Shown here: positions 24,503 to 35,156 of the stretch, piece after piece | How the letters are laid out: the number at the start of each line of letters is the position of its first letter | How positions within the stretch are numbered: the first letter of the stretch is position 1 | Origin: Hydractinia symbiolongicarpus | Lineage: Eukaryota; Cnidaria; Hydrozoa; Anthoathecata; Hydractiniidae | DNA: 64,000 nucleotides | NCBI RefSeq assembly: GCF_029227915.1 | Contig: NC_079878.1 | Span: 12,526,001-12,590,000 of the forward strand | Reading direction: 5' to 3' | The notes under the pieces: generated by a model | What the model was told of the DNA's origin: nothing | What the model saw: the letters and a program-made list of their open reading frames with translations, nothing else | Database searches by the model: none | Made by a program: the position numbers and the translations under genes

Positions 24503-25340
24503 AAACTTGTAGGATCCAACTTTATGGTCAAATCTTAGATATCTTAAATTTCATAACGATTTTTAGTTATGTTGCAGGTAAAATAAAACATTTCAGAAAT
24601 ATCGCTACACCACAAACAATAATACTTATTAAGTTGATATGCTAAAACGTCTTCCTTTCTTTCTTACGAATGTTAAGTATAGCACAGTATTGTTAAGTAT
24701 TAATTTTAACAGATTACTTTTTGTACATTCAGGGAGACCTTAATTCTAATATAATTAAAATTTTTTAAAGATCTACGATAAGTTGCGTCACGATAATGTA
24801 TTTTCGAGAAAACATATTTCCTAGAGAAGGGGGTGACCAACAAAAAAAGGTGTACGTGCAGTTATACACTAGAAATGTTTAAAGATATACTAATAACATT
24901 AAAATAATTTCAAAACCAGGTCGAAATAAATCAAAAATTCAAACCTTTAAAAATCCAAGCAATTTGTTTGGTTGGCAACTGGTAAATGGCGTGTTAATAG
25001 GATTGGATCCTACTCTTTCGCCTGGTCGCTGGGACCAGAAGAAATGTTTTCATAAGCATCTGATTCTGAAGTCTGATTTACTTGCATTTTTTTACCGTTT
25101 TGGGCTATTTAACATATGACTCTCGCTTTACCCGCTAACAGCAACACATTAGTTTGTTCTAGCCTGTATCTCACGCACTGCATGAAACAATTTGCGAGAT
25201 AATACCATGGGATAATACCTGTTTATTTGAAATGACAGAACAAGATTGTAGAAGTTCTATACAAAACAGGCTACTGGCGACCTCGAACGGTATACATAGG
25301 AAACAAAATTGCACACGAAAAAGAATTTATATTCTATCAA
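24503..25340. repeat. dispersed repeat, inverted relative of 6,145-6,500
   Basis: Blocks 24,503-24,690 and about 25,180-25,340 match the two halves of 6,145-6,500 in reverse complement. The open frame at 24,391-24,645 (hydrophobic, with a potential donor at 24,577) overlaps the first block and is therefore not counted as a gene. Confidence 0.6.
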
Positions 25341-26590
25341 AAGTTAAAGCTCGTGCAGTATAGCATAATGAAGATCGTCTTATAATGCACCATCTTTAAT
25401 GTTATATAATTACGACGTCATTTCCCTCTGTACAATTTTGCAAGCACGTAGACTAAAGCTATATTCAGCAGAACTAATAAATTAATTATTCATGGTTTTT
25501 TATTAAAAGAGGAATTTTATAGCTATAAAATCGTGACAAGTGTTTTATAAAAGAAATAATAAGAATATGTAGTCTCAAAATAACCTTTCGTAACTGATTA
25601 TGTAAAGAAAAATTTTGCTGCTACCTTTAAAGATATTTTGCAAGTTGTTTTTCAGAGAAAAAGAGAAAATGGATAAATTTCCAGCCCGTTGTTCTTATTT
25701 TGTTTTTATTGTTTATCAGGTTAATTATTTTACTTTTAAAATTGTTCTTATGGAGAAATGAAGTTTGTGTAAGTTAAGTTAGCTATAATTTACAGTTACA
25801 TCAACAATCAAAAATTGAATTTTAAAATTTTAGATAATACAATGATTTTGTTCCCCCATATTACTCAATCCTCTTTAAAGTTCAGTACTTTTTTAGATTA
25901 TTGCTAATGGCGGAATTCTTTATGCCGCAGGGCTTCTTGTTTTGATTTCGAATTCTTCTAACTTTACTTTATTCGAATTCTTCTAACTTTATTTTACTTC
26001 TAGCTCCACTTCTCACTTCCAACTTCACTTTTCTACTTCATCACTTGGATTTTTTTCTTTTCAGGTATGCTTTTTTGAACCACTTTTTTCAAGATAAAGG
26101 GATATTTCTTTTGTGTGTTGTTTTTGGTGGAGAGAGGACACCATTTTTTGAAAGTTAGCCGTTAAATTTATTTCAGCAAGTCAAATTGAGTCGTTTTCAT
26201 CACGTGATGTAAACAAAGTAAATTCGCTAGCAAAATGGACACAATTTTTTTGACGGCTTCTTCAAAGAAAATTTCGGCGGCTTTAAAAGAAAATGAACAC
26301 AGCCACTATGACCGTCACATATACTTCATATTATTATATAAGATGTACATTTTACTTCATTTTATTTTAAAAAAATAGAGAATGCGCAATTCTAGTTAAC
26401 TAGGTCCTCAAATAGTCCTAAAAACATGCCTCTCCAAGTGATTTTTACTAAAGGCCTAATGATGTACTGATTATAGGTATTATCACGTGTTAATAATTGT
26501 ACCATTAGTATTAGAAGCCACAATGTTAAAAAAAATTAAATATAGTTTTTAATATTATTGAGAAAATTTATATGCAATATGACCTTTGTT
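25341..26590. other. AT-rich stretch with a pyrimidine-rich direct repeat
   Basis: At about 25,950-26,000 the sequence TTCGAATTCTTCTAACTTTA occurs twice in tandem within a C/T-rich tract. No gene or RNA is recognised. Confidence 0.5.
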
Positions 26591-26597
26591 TTTTTAG

Positions 26598-26633
26598 GCA
26601 CCTCAGTTACATCACATGTACATAGCACATTAT
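26598..26633 (+). CDS. candidate micro-exon D (36 nt, phase 1-1)
   Basis: Acceptor ttgtttttttag, donor gtaagtaa (perfect consensus). In phase 1 it reads TSVTSHVHSTL. Its first half (CTCAGTTACATC) matches exon B (CTCACTTACATC), so it is probably a diverged paralogue of the B/C type. It lies about 100 bp before another copy of exon A. Confidence 0.5.
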
Positions 26634-26734
26634 GTAAGTAAAATATCCTTTTTTATTGAATTTTACAAAATAGTCTAGAGCTTTCGATGAAGAAGGAGGC
26701 AGAACAATGCCTCGTACACTTTTCTCTTGTTTAG

Positions 26735-26773
26735 CTATATCTGTTGTATCACCAAAACGAACCAAGACCACCA
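26735..26773 (+). CDS. micro-exon A, distant copy (39 nt, phase 1-1)
   Basis: The exon, its acceptor (cttttctcttgtttag) and its donor (gtgagtat) match exon A of the 2.85-kb units almost base for base, with the same peptide ISVVSPKRTKTT. About 200 bp of flank (26,680-26,880) align to the unit with more substitutions than between units. The exon is better conserved than its flanks, as expected for selected coding sequence. Confidence 0.6.
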
Positions 26774-27173
26774 GTGAGTATTTTCATTTTTCTTTACAAA
26801 TCTATATTCAATTGATCTCTGTACTGTGTCTCGCTGTCATTCTGAATCCAAAGGTGTAGCTGCGAGTAGCACTTCTTTAAAAACGTGTGTTACGTTATGT
26901 TAAGTTAGTCACAGTATTAACCCCTGTCTGTCCTTTTGAAAATATTCTTATAAATATTTAAAGATTAATTGAATCACCTTTTTCACCATTCTTGTCCCCA
27001 GAGCTTTCGAAAGTAGCTCTGAACCTGTCTGGTCACGTGATGACAAATACCCCACCATATGTTGGGTATTTTTCTTGACTCGATTACCTCGATGAAAATT
27101 TTAACATTTTCTACTATTTTTATTTTCAAACAAATATTTTACTGCCTTAATTTTTAGTTCTTACATAAAAGAA

Positions 27174-27214
27174 TTATTCCTGAGAATAAATTATAAATTT
27201 ATTCTCAGGAATAA
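27174..27214. repeat. perfect 19-bp palindrome with 3-nt loop
   Basis: Arms 27174-27192 and 27196-27214 (arm TTATTCCTGAGAATAAATT) are exact reverse complements around ATA. The half-site ATTATTCCTGAGAATA recurs once at about 37,950. Confidence 0.9.
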
Positions 27215-28404
27215 ACTTTTGCAAGATTGCTTCAGAATTTCCAACATGAATAGGACTCGAAGTACTTGAAACTTGCAAAAGCTTATGCTCATAAAGTTGG
27301 ATGAAATATTGTTAAATAACATTTATAAATACACGTTTTTTTCACTGCGTCTTATTCCACGAAAAAGAAAATAGAATAGCCTATCGTTGAGCGTCAGTAG
27401 GAAACACCAATTTATATTTTTATGGGAAAAAGAAGTGTTTAGCCAGTGTGACAGTATTTAGTTAGCTATAGCTAGCTATATACTTTCCAGACGAAGCTGT
27501 GAATTCCACCTGGCTTACTAAAAAACAATTCCCTACAACATAAATAAATATTTACATAGCGTGCAGTAACTTTCAGCTAGCTCACTAGTAGCAAAGTAAC
27601 GTTTGCTAGCTAGAGACCATTTCCCTTCAGCCTCCTGGCTAGTTATTGGACCACATGTGTGTGGCACTTAAAGTTAGCTATCTAAAGAATAGTCAAATAC
27701 TAACAGTGAATATTGTTAAAAGGGAGGGCCGAAGCGTTGTTTGAATTTTGATGACCTTAGCAACCCATCCACACACACAAAAAAAAGTTGGTTTCACGTT
27801 GCCTCCATTTTGTAGAGCTTAAACTGCTGATCAAAAATATGTATATGATCATGTGCTTTTGGTGAGCGCTTAATCAGATTTTGGGGTTTAAATATTTTGC
27901 TGAGAAGTCAGCAATGGGCTGTCAAAACCAAAAAAAAATTATTTCAGAAATATGTATGCCTGTTGCCTTCATTGTATAGATCTTGAAACGCTGATCCTGA
28001 AAATGTATAGGATCATGTACTTTTGACAAACGGTTGCAGAAATATTAGGGTTTAAAATTTTTTTGATGACGTCATCAACCCATTCATTCCAAAACGGATT
28101 TGGGGACCCAGGTTTGGGAAACTTACCCAAATTGGTCCTAAGTGGTCCCTAGTTACCCAAACGATGAAAATCATTGACGTTACCACCTCGTTTCCAAGTT
28201 ATTTGAGCTCAAAGTTTTAAGTTTTTTTTGTTTTGTTTTTTTGTTTTAATCATGTATAATTTTCTTTTTCATCAACCTGTCTACAACAAAAAACACAAAA
28301 GTACATAAACGTTATATGTGGAAAGATAACAAAGAAACATAACATAAAAGTATACACGCAACTTTGTAATGATTTAACAGTTCAACTTATTCAAAAACCA
28401 ATCT

Positions 28405-29780
28405 GCTTTCGAACGGCACAATGTTTACGTCTGTGTCGCGAACTAGCGATACTTCAGACTTTACTCCTCTCGATCTACGAATACAAAGTAGCTGTCATCT
28501 TAGCACATTGAAAATTTATCCAGTTCTCAGCCAATTTTTCGTGATACTCACTGATTTATTTCGCTTTTCAGCAATCGAACAAGACAGTTTGTTGTAAAAC
28601 GTAGTAATACTCGGGACACTCCTCCAAAATACGTGAAGATTAGGGGAGTGAATGATCCTTGATCAACAGTATTGAGTCTCGCATTATACGATCTTTTTTA
28701 GTTGACTAATTGGTTTTGTAGCATGCTTTCAGATCACGGTTCAGGTGCATTTTGGCTGTTGGGTTAAAAACCTTTATATCAAAAAAAGCCATTTGCCCTC
28801 TGATCTAAAATCCTCTAGCAGCTACGTCTACTCGTGCCTCGTCAGTAGTTATGGTTGATGAAGAAAACTGTTCACCAGAGATTTCCTGTAATACGGGCTC
28901 TATTCTCACGTCCTTAAAACATTCCTGAAGTAGTTCGGCAGTGAAGTCTCAGATTTTGTTGTGTCGTAATGTTATGAGACAACCTTTTGGACAGAATAGG
29001 GCGTGTTTAATTGTAAAAGAAACACCACAAACACATCTGGATGGTAATCGCTTTAGCAGGATGCAGTATCGTATGAATAAACTGTCCCAAAATGATTGTT
29101 TATCCAAAACGAATCCATGTTCTCTAATTGGCAAGGCATTCAACCAACTCGAAGCACCAGTTTCCAAAGAAGCCTCGAGCGCTCTGAATTTTAGTTGACT
29201 AGTCAAAGACTTTTTTATTGATGTTAACGTCATTTCACAAGTCTTCCTCTTTATGTTTTAATTTCATTTTTTCGCTTCTTCAATACGTCCTCTATTAATT
29301 CGTCATAAATATCGTCTTGACATTTCACTTTTTCAACCATTTTACTCCTGACGAGCCTAGAATTGCTGTACTCAGTGTCGCAACGTTTCGACGGATCAAA
29401 TATTGCTAATCCTCCATATTTAACTGGAAGAGAGAGTAATAATCTCTCCCAGTCATTGCAAACATATCCATTCAATATCGTGGTGATGAATTTTTTCCTA
29501 ATTGTGTCTTCTAGCGGCTTGAACATGTCACTTATGTTTGGAATAGTTCTCATTACATACGTAAACTTATGTTGCAATCCATGTACGAAGGCAGCGTAAG
29601 CAGCATGCGGATAAGCTTCTCCAATTTTCGACAACGTTTCCACTTCTAAAATCCAGTTTTTCACTCTCTCTTCCACATATTTACGTTTGAAAGCTTCACT
29701 ACCAACAGAAAATGGAAACTACTACAAAAAAAAGCTTCACTACCAACTAAAGTTTTAAGTGCACTGTAATGGCTTTATTA
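28405..29780 (-). pseudogene. decayed retroelement reverse-transcriptase ORF, C-terminal part
   Basis: On the minus strand the sequence follows a retroelement protein type that is abundant in corals and other metazoans. The order is VKNWILEVETLSKIGEAYPH, AYAAFVHGLQHKFTYVMRTI, LLLSLPVKYGGLAIFDPS, GASSWLNALPIREHGFVLDK and CVCGVSFTIKHALFCPKG. After the first reported stop (about 28,946) the same protein continues: FTAELLQECF, TDEARVDVAARGF, stop, IRGQMAFFDIKVFNPTAK. Further frameshifted pieces run to about 28,405. Visible lesions are two nonsense codons (at a CGA-type and a TGG-type site), at least two frameshifts, and a short duplication near 29,690-29,750. The RT catalytic half is absent or lies beyond the 5' break near 29,780. 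A relic with no product expected. Confidence 0.8.
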
Positions 29781-29910
29781 ATTTAATATAGGATATTCAT
29801 GTTAAAGTAGTATTAATGATGTCGTGCCGTAATGTCAGAAAATTTAGGTTTTCAGACAACTTTTTCGACGACATCAAATGAAAATGAACACATCCACTTT
29901 GCCTGTTACA

Positions 29911-29911
<1 letters not shown>

Positions 29912-29948
<37 letters not shown>
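29912..29948. repeat. (CA)n microsatellite
   Basis: About 18 uninterrupted CA units, 130 bp beyond the 5' break of the retroelement relic. Confidence 0.95.
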
Positions 29949-29949
<1 letters not shown>

Positions 29950-30774
29950 TTGTATTATATTATAGCTAGCCCTTAATATCTGCTCTAAATTCAGTCAAGA
30001 CATAATCAAAGGGAGCATATTTCGATCCTTCGTCTCTCCCACCGCCATCTTTGTTTACATTTTTAAATGCTAAATACAATCTTTCACGGAAAACATAAAA
30101 TTCCTTTAATAGGCCAATCAGAATCCATCACGTGACCAGACAGGGCCAGGGCTACTTTTGAGGTTTTTCTCAAACAGCTCTGGGGACGAGAATGCTTTTT
30201 CGCTAATATACAAATTTCAACTGTAATAATTATAATATTTCGGCTACCTAGCTATAGGGACCAAAAGGGATTTTTGTTTGATTTTGAATTAACCTAGCTA
30301 ACATACATCCAATAGAGTTGTGATTCAGCTGGCTCAAAGCGACAGACTTATACAAACCTTCTTCAAACACCCTTTACTCGGTTCCCCAATTACCTCGTCA
30401 ACAAAAACCCATTAGGTTCTCTATTAAAAAATCTTTTTGCGTGCAGTTCTTAACAAACGTACTCTAACCTATACTTTACATGAATACTTTAACATAAATA
30501 CTTTTTTCTGCTAATTAAGGTTCCAAAATTAAAGAAAATTGATAGGTAGTTAGCGAGTGCTTTGTTGGCTCTTCCTTGTTTTGTTTTTGTTTTTCTAGGG
30601 TTTAAATTCACGATTTCTTTTTGAGTGTGTAATGTGTATATTTACTAGCAAATTAAAACTTTAAGTAATACTCTAAAATGCCTCCAGAATTGGCGTATAT
30701 ATGGTTGTAAAAGGAGGCCACATCTGTCTTTTTTTTAAATATGCTACTAGCTACTAAGGTTAATTTTGTTTTAG

Positions 30775-30795
30775 GCGGCGATAGCGGAAAAAGAA
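30775..30795 (+). CDS. candidate phase 1-1 micro-exon, 21 nt
   Basis: Acceptor taattttgttttag and donor gtgagtaa enclose 21 nt reading GDSGKR in phase 1. One of the shortest candidates, with very good splice signals on both sides. It would sit between the S/T/P/K-rich exons and the hydrophobic exon at 33,558. Confidence 0.45.
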
Positions 30796-31039
30796 GTGAG
30801 TAATTTACCTCTGTGAAATTTCTTTTTCTTAAAAAATTATGAGAATATGATATCTTTGAAAGAAAATATATCGACTAAAATACTTCAGTTGTGTAAGGTC
30901 CCTAGTATATCTCGCAGTCGTAGAGAAAACCATAACGGTCAATATTCTCCGGTATTGCTCTCATAGACAGTTATTATAGGGTTAATGACGTTGTTATATG
31001 GATTATTAAAACTTTAAACACGGTTGCTATTGCCCGCTA

Positions 31040-31213
31040 TGACGTAAGTTGTAACCAATGACATGCCGCCCTTTACCTGGGTAATAAAGCTATATATGGA
31101 ACTTTTCTGTCATTTGTATTTGGATGTCCAGTGTGATATTTAAGATGATTTAAGTTTGTTGTTTTTGTCCTCAGTGATCATAAATTTTCCCCCGCCATTA
31201 GCTTGACTTTCGT
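31040..31213 (+). promoter_or_regulatory. possible promoter with first non-coding exon
   Basis: In order: a CRE-like TGACGTAA (31,040), CCAAT (31,055), a TATA-like CTATATATGG (31,090), then about 115 nt to a strong donor (gtaagtca at 31,214). Spacing is typical of a TATA promoter. The would-be exon has no long ORF. Alternatively the last 39 nt (31,175-31,213) could be an internal exon after cctcag, but it is open only in phase 2, unlike the others. Confidence 0.25.
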
Positions 31214-31214
31214 G

Positions 31215-33380
31215 TAAGTCACTAGTCGAAAACCAACAACCGTTGCAAAGAGGCTACTTTAAACACTCGACGACAGCATGTTGAATAAACAGTGGTACTC
31301 TGTAATTTGACAAATTATTAGTATTATCCGTATTGTTTTTGTTTGGTTTTTTATATTTTTAAATATCTATACGCCAATAAGATAAACACTACTGCGTTAC
31401 CTAAATTAGACGAAAGCTAAGTTGTTTATTTTTGAGCTTCAAAGATTATCTTTAATTTTGTAAACTTTGGGACGACAATATTTCTAATTGGGAATTTTTA
31501 ACATCGATATGCGTGTGGCGTGATGGAATGCAGAGGCAAGGGGTGATTGCGGGATTCCTACAATTTCGTATCCTGATACTATAATATGCACTAATCATTG
31601 CTCCCCATGTTAGGATATATATAACTTGCCTCAGAAGTCCTGCAGTGTTTAATACTGGCTCTAATATTCCTTGACGGTGTTCTTGTTAGTCGAAATATCG
31701 AAGTTTTTTTCGTGCATTCTTATCACCCTAATTTTTTAAAAAATGTTGCAGATTAAAACAAAATAATACCAATACACCAATTCATAACAAAACAATTACA
31801 TTTCCCGTTGTAAAAACCGACGTATAAAATAAAATTCCGACGAAATAGAATCTCTTTAGAAAATTTTTAGGCGATGTTTTATAGAACTGGAGTGTTGCAC
31901 TAACTAATCGTTCATAATCTACACTTTGTGCTAAAAATGCATGAAGTATAAACTAGTATATAAATAACTAGCTGTATTATACTTCGTTTAGAAAGCGTTA
32001 TACTATTTGACAGCCTGAGCGCTAATGAGAGGGTGGAAGGGAAGCGGAAAAGAAAATGAGATAAAAGACGTGCTGAATTACCTCCTTTTTTTACTGCGTA
32101 ATATTAAAATAGCAAGTGGTAACAAACTATGAAATGTCGTGCTTCTTTGTTTTGTTTAATAACTTTTTGTGTCTAGTAGCATGATTCGGACAAATACGTT
32201 TTTAAGCGTTTTAATAAATGTAGTTTACATCTTATGTAATTTCGGAGATATCGTAGATATATATTACGTTAATTATGCTGAACCTTATTAAGTGCACAAT
32301 TTGTCAAGGCTGTTATTGGTCGAAAAACAAAAAGGACATATATAAAATCACTGTTTTGTCTAGAAAGTGTTTAAAATTTAGAACAATATCTTTTTTATTT
32401 GAACTTACTTTTGTTTAGTAGTGTTGAAGTGTTTTGTTTTCTTTCTATTTTGCTTATTTACATAGGTTTATTATTTTTTTTATTTTACTAAACATTTTTT
32501 ACAATTACTTGGCAGAAATATTTCACAGTCCTAAAGGTTCTGGACTGATATGTAGCTCTGCTAAAATTGTTTAAAAGCACAATGTATATATGTTAGAAAT
32601 CAGATTATATTTGTATCAGTTATTTTTCTGTTTATGTCTTTCTCAATGAAGTATTAACGAAAGTTCAAGAGACTCGAGAAAGTGATTTGATAAAATGAAT
32701 GCTGGAGTTATCAACTGTATTGTTAACAGGCCCCAGAATAATCTGAGGCGTTTTGTACGTTAAATGACTTGGGACTGGGTCAATTTTAGCAAAAAATGGG
32801 AAAATAAAAATATCTTTTTCTCTCAGTACTTTCAGAAATGTTAACAACGTGTATGAGCTGGTCCTACCTACACCATATTTTATAACCAAAAACGTCGCCC
32901 AAGATTGTAGGTTTGGCATAGTCATCAGGCGCGGATCCAGGGTTTGTCAGATAAGTCGCGTGACTAAGTGTAAATTTGACGAAAAATGTTAGCCAAGCGA
33001 ATAATGTCGACAATCCAGGTGTTGCAGACGGAGCGCGTTAAAAAATCACATTGTAATTTATTTACGGCGAAAAGCCATTGTTCACAGCCCTCTCCATTTC
33101 GCCTATGGCGATGTTGACGTCAAAGTTGTGACGTCGCTACCATATAGACAGAGAGGGTTGCAAATGATTGCGAAACAATTGAGCTTTACGAGCGAAGCGA
33201 AATTGTGGAGCACGTTTGCTACGCGAAGTATACCAAGAGAGTTATTGAGATTCTCAAAATTTCGATAGAAAAAAAATCATATAAAATCTGCTTAAGGAGA
33301 TATGACTGATATTTTTTCACGAAAAGGTAGGTTATTTTTTTGTCTAATAGAACAAATAAGTTTGGACCAAGCAGCTCTTA
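31215..33380. other. AT-rich stretch with element fragments
   Basis: A minus-strand open frame at 32,665-32,925 (86 codons) is not recognisable. At 32,929-32,950 sits a transposon-end-like GCGGATCCAG motif, matched in inverted orientation at 44,290-44,307. At 33,087-33,171 is a segment with two TGACGTC sites, related to 36,255-36,320. A TATA-like TATATAAAA at about 32,338 follows an inverted CCAAT (ATTGG) by some 20 bp. Confidence 0.4.
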
Positions 33381-33557
33381 TAAATGTTAGCTAAAAATGC
33401 CAGTAAATAGGCTTTGTACCCCCCCTACCCCCCGTCTTTCGTACCCCCCCCCCTTTCTTTCCCGATTTTCCGTTTGCCGGAAGCGAAAGACTGGGAAATA
33501 CACTCAAGCAATCAGAAAACGGCTATCGGCTGAATTGAATTATCGTGTATTTTACAG

Positions 33558-33733
33558 ACCTAACACAAATACATTGTTTATACCAAGTCCTGATAATAAT
33601 TGGCTTGGCTGGCATGCTATTTCTCTTAATATTTGCACTTGGAAAGCTTTTGAAGGCACATTATGTTAATTTGAACGTTTATAATGCGCAAAAACGTGTT
33701 ATATTTATGGCTTCATTAAAAGGAAGATTTTAA
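33558..33733 (+). CDS. candidate transmembrane exon (phase 1 acceptor)
   Basis: After an acceptor (gtgtattttacag) with a good upstream branch-like ctgaattg, the phase-1 frame reads through LTQIHCLYQ. A 19-22 residue hydrophobic segment (VLIIIGLAGMLFLLIFALG) follows, then a basic stretch (KLLKAHY), and the frame stops at 33,731. The charge change from neutral to basic after the membrane segment fits a type I orientation. The phase matches the micro-exons, so it could supply the membrane anchor of the same gene. It could be terminal as read. Alternatively it could splice out at the weak gttaat near 33,666 into a 10-nt exon (33,787-33,796, cag/gtgagt), which would restore the phase needed by the exon at 39,387. 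Confidence 0.4.
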
Positions 33734-33786
33734 AGTACCAAATTATCAGCTTGAATTGGCATGTTTGTGGTATTCTTTTCATACAG

Positions 33787-33796
33787 CAAAAGAAAA
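33787..33796 (+). CDS. possible 10-nt exon
   Basis: CAAAAGAAAA between catacag and gtgagt. Not a multiple of three, but it would convert phase 0 to phase 1 between the transmembrane exon and the exon at 39,387, adding lysines just inside the membrane. Speculative. Confidence 0.15.
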
Positions 33797-33799
33797 GTG

Positions 33800-34690
33800 A
33801 GTTGCGAAGGTATGGATGATTTCAAAGTTATATTTACGTTTTTTTCCTTGATTTGATGTAGCTAACTAACTAAATTACATTTTGGTGCCTATGGTCACCA
33901 TGGAAAATTATTTTTGCTGTCATCCTTCAATCGAATCATTAGATAGCTACCTCTAGGTACAGTCAGAAGAAGAAAATTCAATTCATAATGATTAACAAAA
34001 CCCTTTTTTTTTAATTTTATTACACGATTTTTAAATATTTCCTAAAACTGAAGTTGCTTTTTTTTTGTTGCATTGTGGAAATAAATTTAAGTCATCAATC
34101 CAAAACTAACGGGAAAATACCTCTTTATTCTTTAAGGTATTTGCTCATTTGTGGTTAAAAACTTTTGTACTTTTTTGTCTTTTTACTGATATATGTTCTA
34201 AATCTGAACTATGTTATCAAATGGTGCCTTTACCTGGAAATTCTACTTTGTTTACCTACTTTCGCATGTTGTTAAATTCTTCAACACTCAAACCTATAGC
34301 AATAAATTTTTCAAGAAGTTAGCTTATGTACGACGTGTGAAGTCACAAATGACCAATTGGACTTTTGTTCGATAATGGTGGCAACCGTTAATGTAATTAT
34401 TGTTTTTGTGAGATTAAGTTTGGACATATATAAAATATTTAAAAAAGATAAAAAAAATTTAGGGCTTCATCATTTTCTTTACGACCCTATGTTTTTGCAT
34501 TGTGTTTCATGAGCTTACAATAATGTGGTATTGCTAAGTTAAGATATGTAAAAACTACTCTTGAATGACCCTTTAGGAATGTGAAACCATATAATACACC
34601 TTAATCAAATTTTATATTTTTCGTAACTTTTGTGTTTAGTATGGTAGATTAGTATGCGTGTCAACTGGCCAAAAAAGCCATAAGTATGAG
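33800..34690. other. AT-rich stretch, no supported gene
   Basis: Only short chance ORFs and homopolymer runs. An AATAAA at about 34,080 could serve as polyadenylation signal if the exon at 33,558 is terminal. Confidence 0.4.
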
Positions 34691-35000
34691 GGCAACCTTG
34701 AGCAAATTGTTCAGTACAATTTGTACTTTCCAAATGGAAAACAGTGCCTTCAATTCTGTTGTCTTGGCCACAAAAAGTAGTGATCTATATTTTATGTGGT
34801 TAGCCTCATTAATTGCAATACATTTACCCTGTCAATTGTTCCAGGAGGGACAACATGACGGTTCTAGTGTGCTAAAAAGCTTCCATTTGAGCTACAAAAA
34901 CCCTTTAAATTTCTGTTCAATAAGGAACAGCTGTTATATGGGATTGAACCCATTTGAATATGAAGTGAACACTCTACCAACTGAACTACCAATCCCCAAA
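34690..35000 (-). mobile_element. tRNA-derived SINE, minus strand
   Basis: Reading the minus strand from about 35,000: GGGGATTGGTAGTTCAGTTG then GTAGAG gives a tRNA-type A box, and GGGTTCAATCCC (34,940-34,951) gives a B box. Both promoter boxes of polymerase III are present at tRNA-like spacing, with an anticodon-like TTCATAT between them. The arms no longer pair well, so it is not a functional tRNA. A non-tRNA body continues to roughly 34,690. The open frame on the plus strand through here is a shadow. Confidence 0.6.
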
Positions 35001-35156
35001 AGAAGACAACCCTCAAAGTAAACAGAGTTGCATGACTTTATTAATTCTATCAAGCATGTATCAATCATATTGTATTTAGTAAATAATTTTTGAGCACTCT
35101 TTCCCAAAAAAAGATATATATTTGTAGTTTAGAAATTTAGCTCTAAATATCGTCTC

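Larger units (their letters stand above)
26988..30192. mobile_element. inverted-repeat pair around retroelement debris
   Basis: The left segment 26,988-27,042 (TTGTCCCCAGAGCTTTC, then GTCTGGTCACGTGAT) is the reverse complement of the right segment 30,127-30,192 (ATCACGTGACCAGACAG, then CAGCTCTGGGGACGAGAAT). The terminal CTCGTCCCCAG-type motif also appears elsewhere in the window (about 12,443, 15,300, 18,140, 35,996 and 36,707), so it belongs to a dispersed DNA-element family. I found no clear target-site duplication. The interior holds a decayed retroelement. Confidence 0.5.

Noticed and set aside
24391-24645. Hydrophobic open frame with a potential donor, possible first exon
   Set aside because: Its second half belongs to a dispersed repeat also present in reverse at 6,350-6,500.
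31175-31213. 39-nt segment between cctcag and gtaagt
   Set aside because: Open only in phase 2, unlike all other candidates, and better explained as the end of a possible first exon.
32665-32925. 86-codon minus-strand frame
   Set aside because: No family recognised, no splice or start support, and it abuts a transposon-end motif.
34925-35000. tRNA gene
   Set aside because: A and B boxes are present, but the arms do not pair and a SINE body follows.
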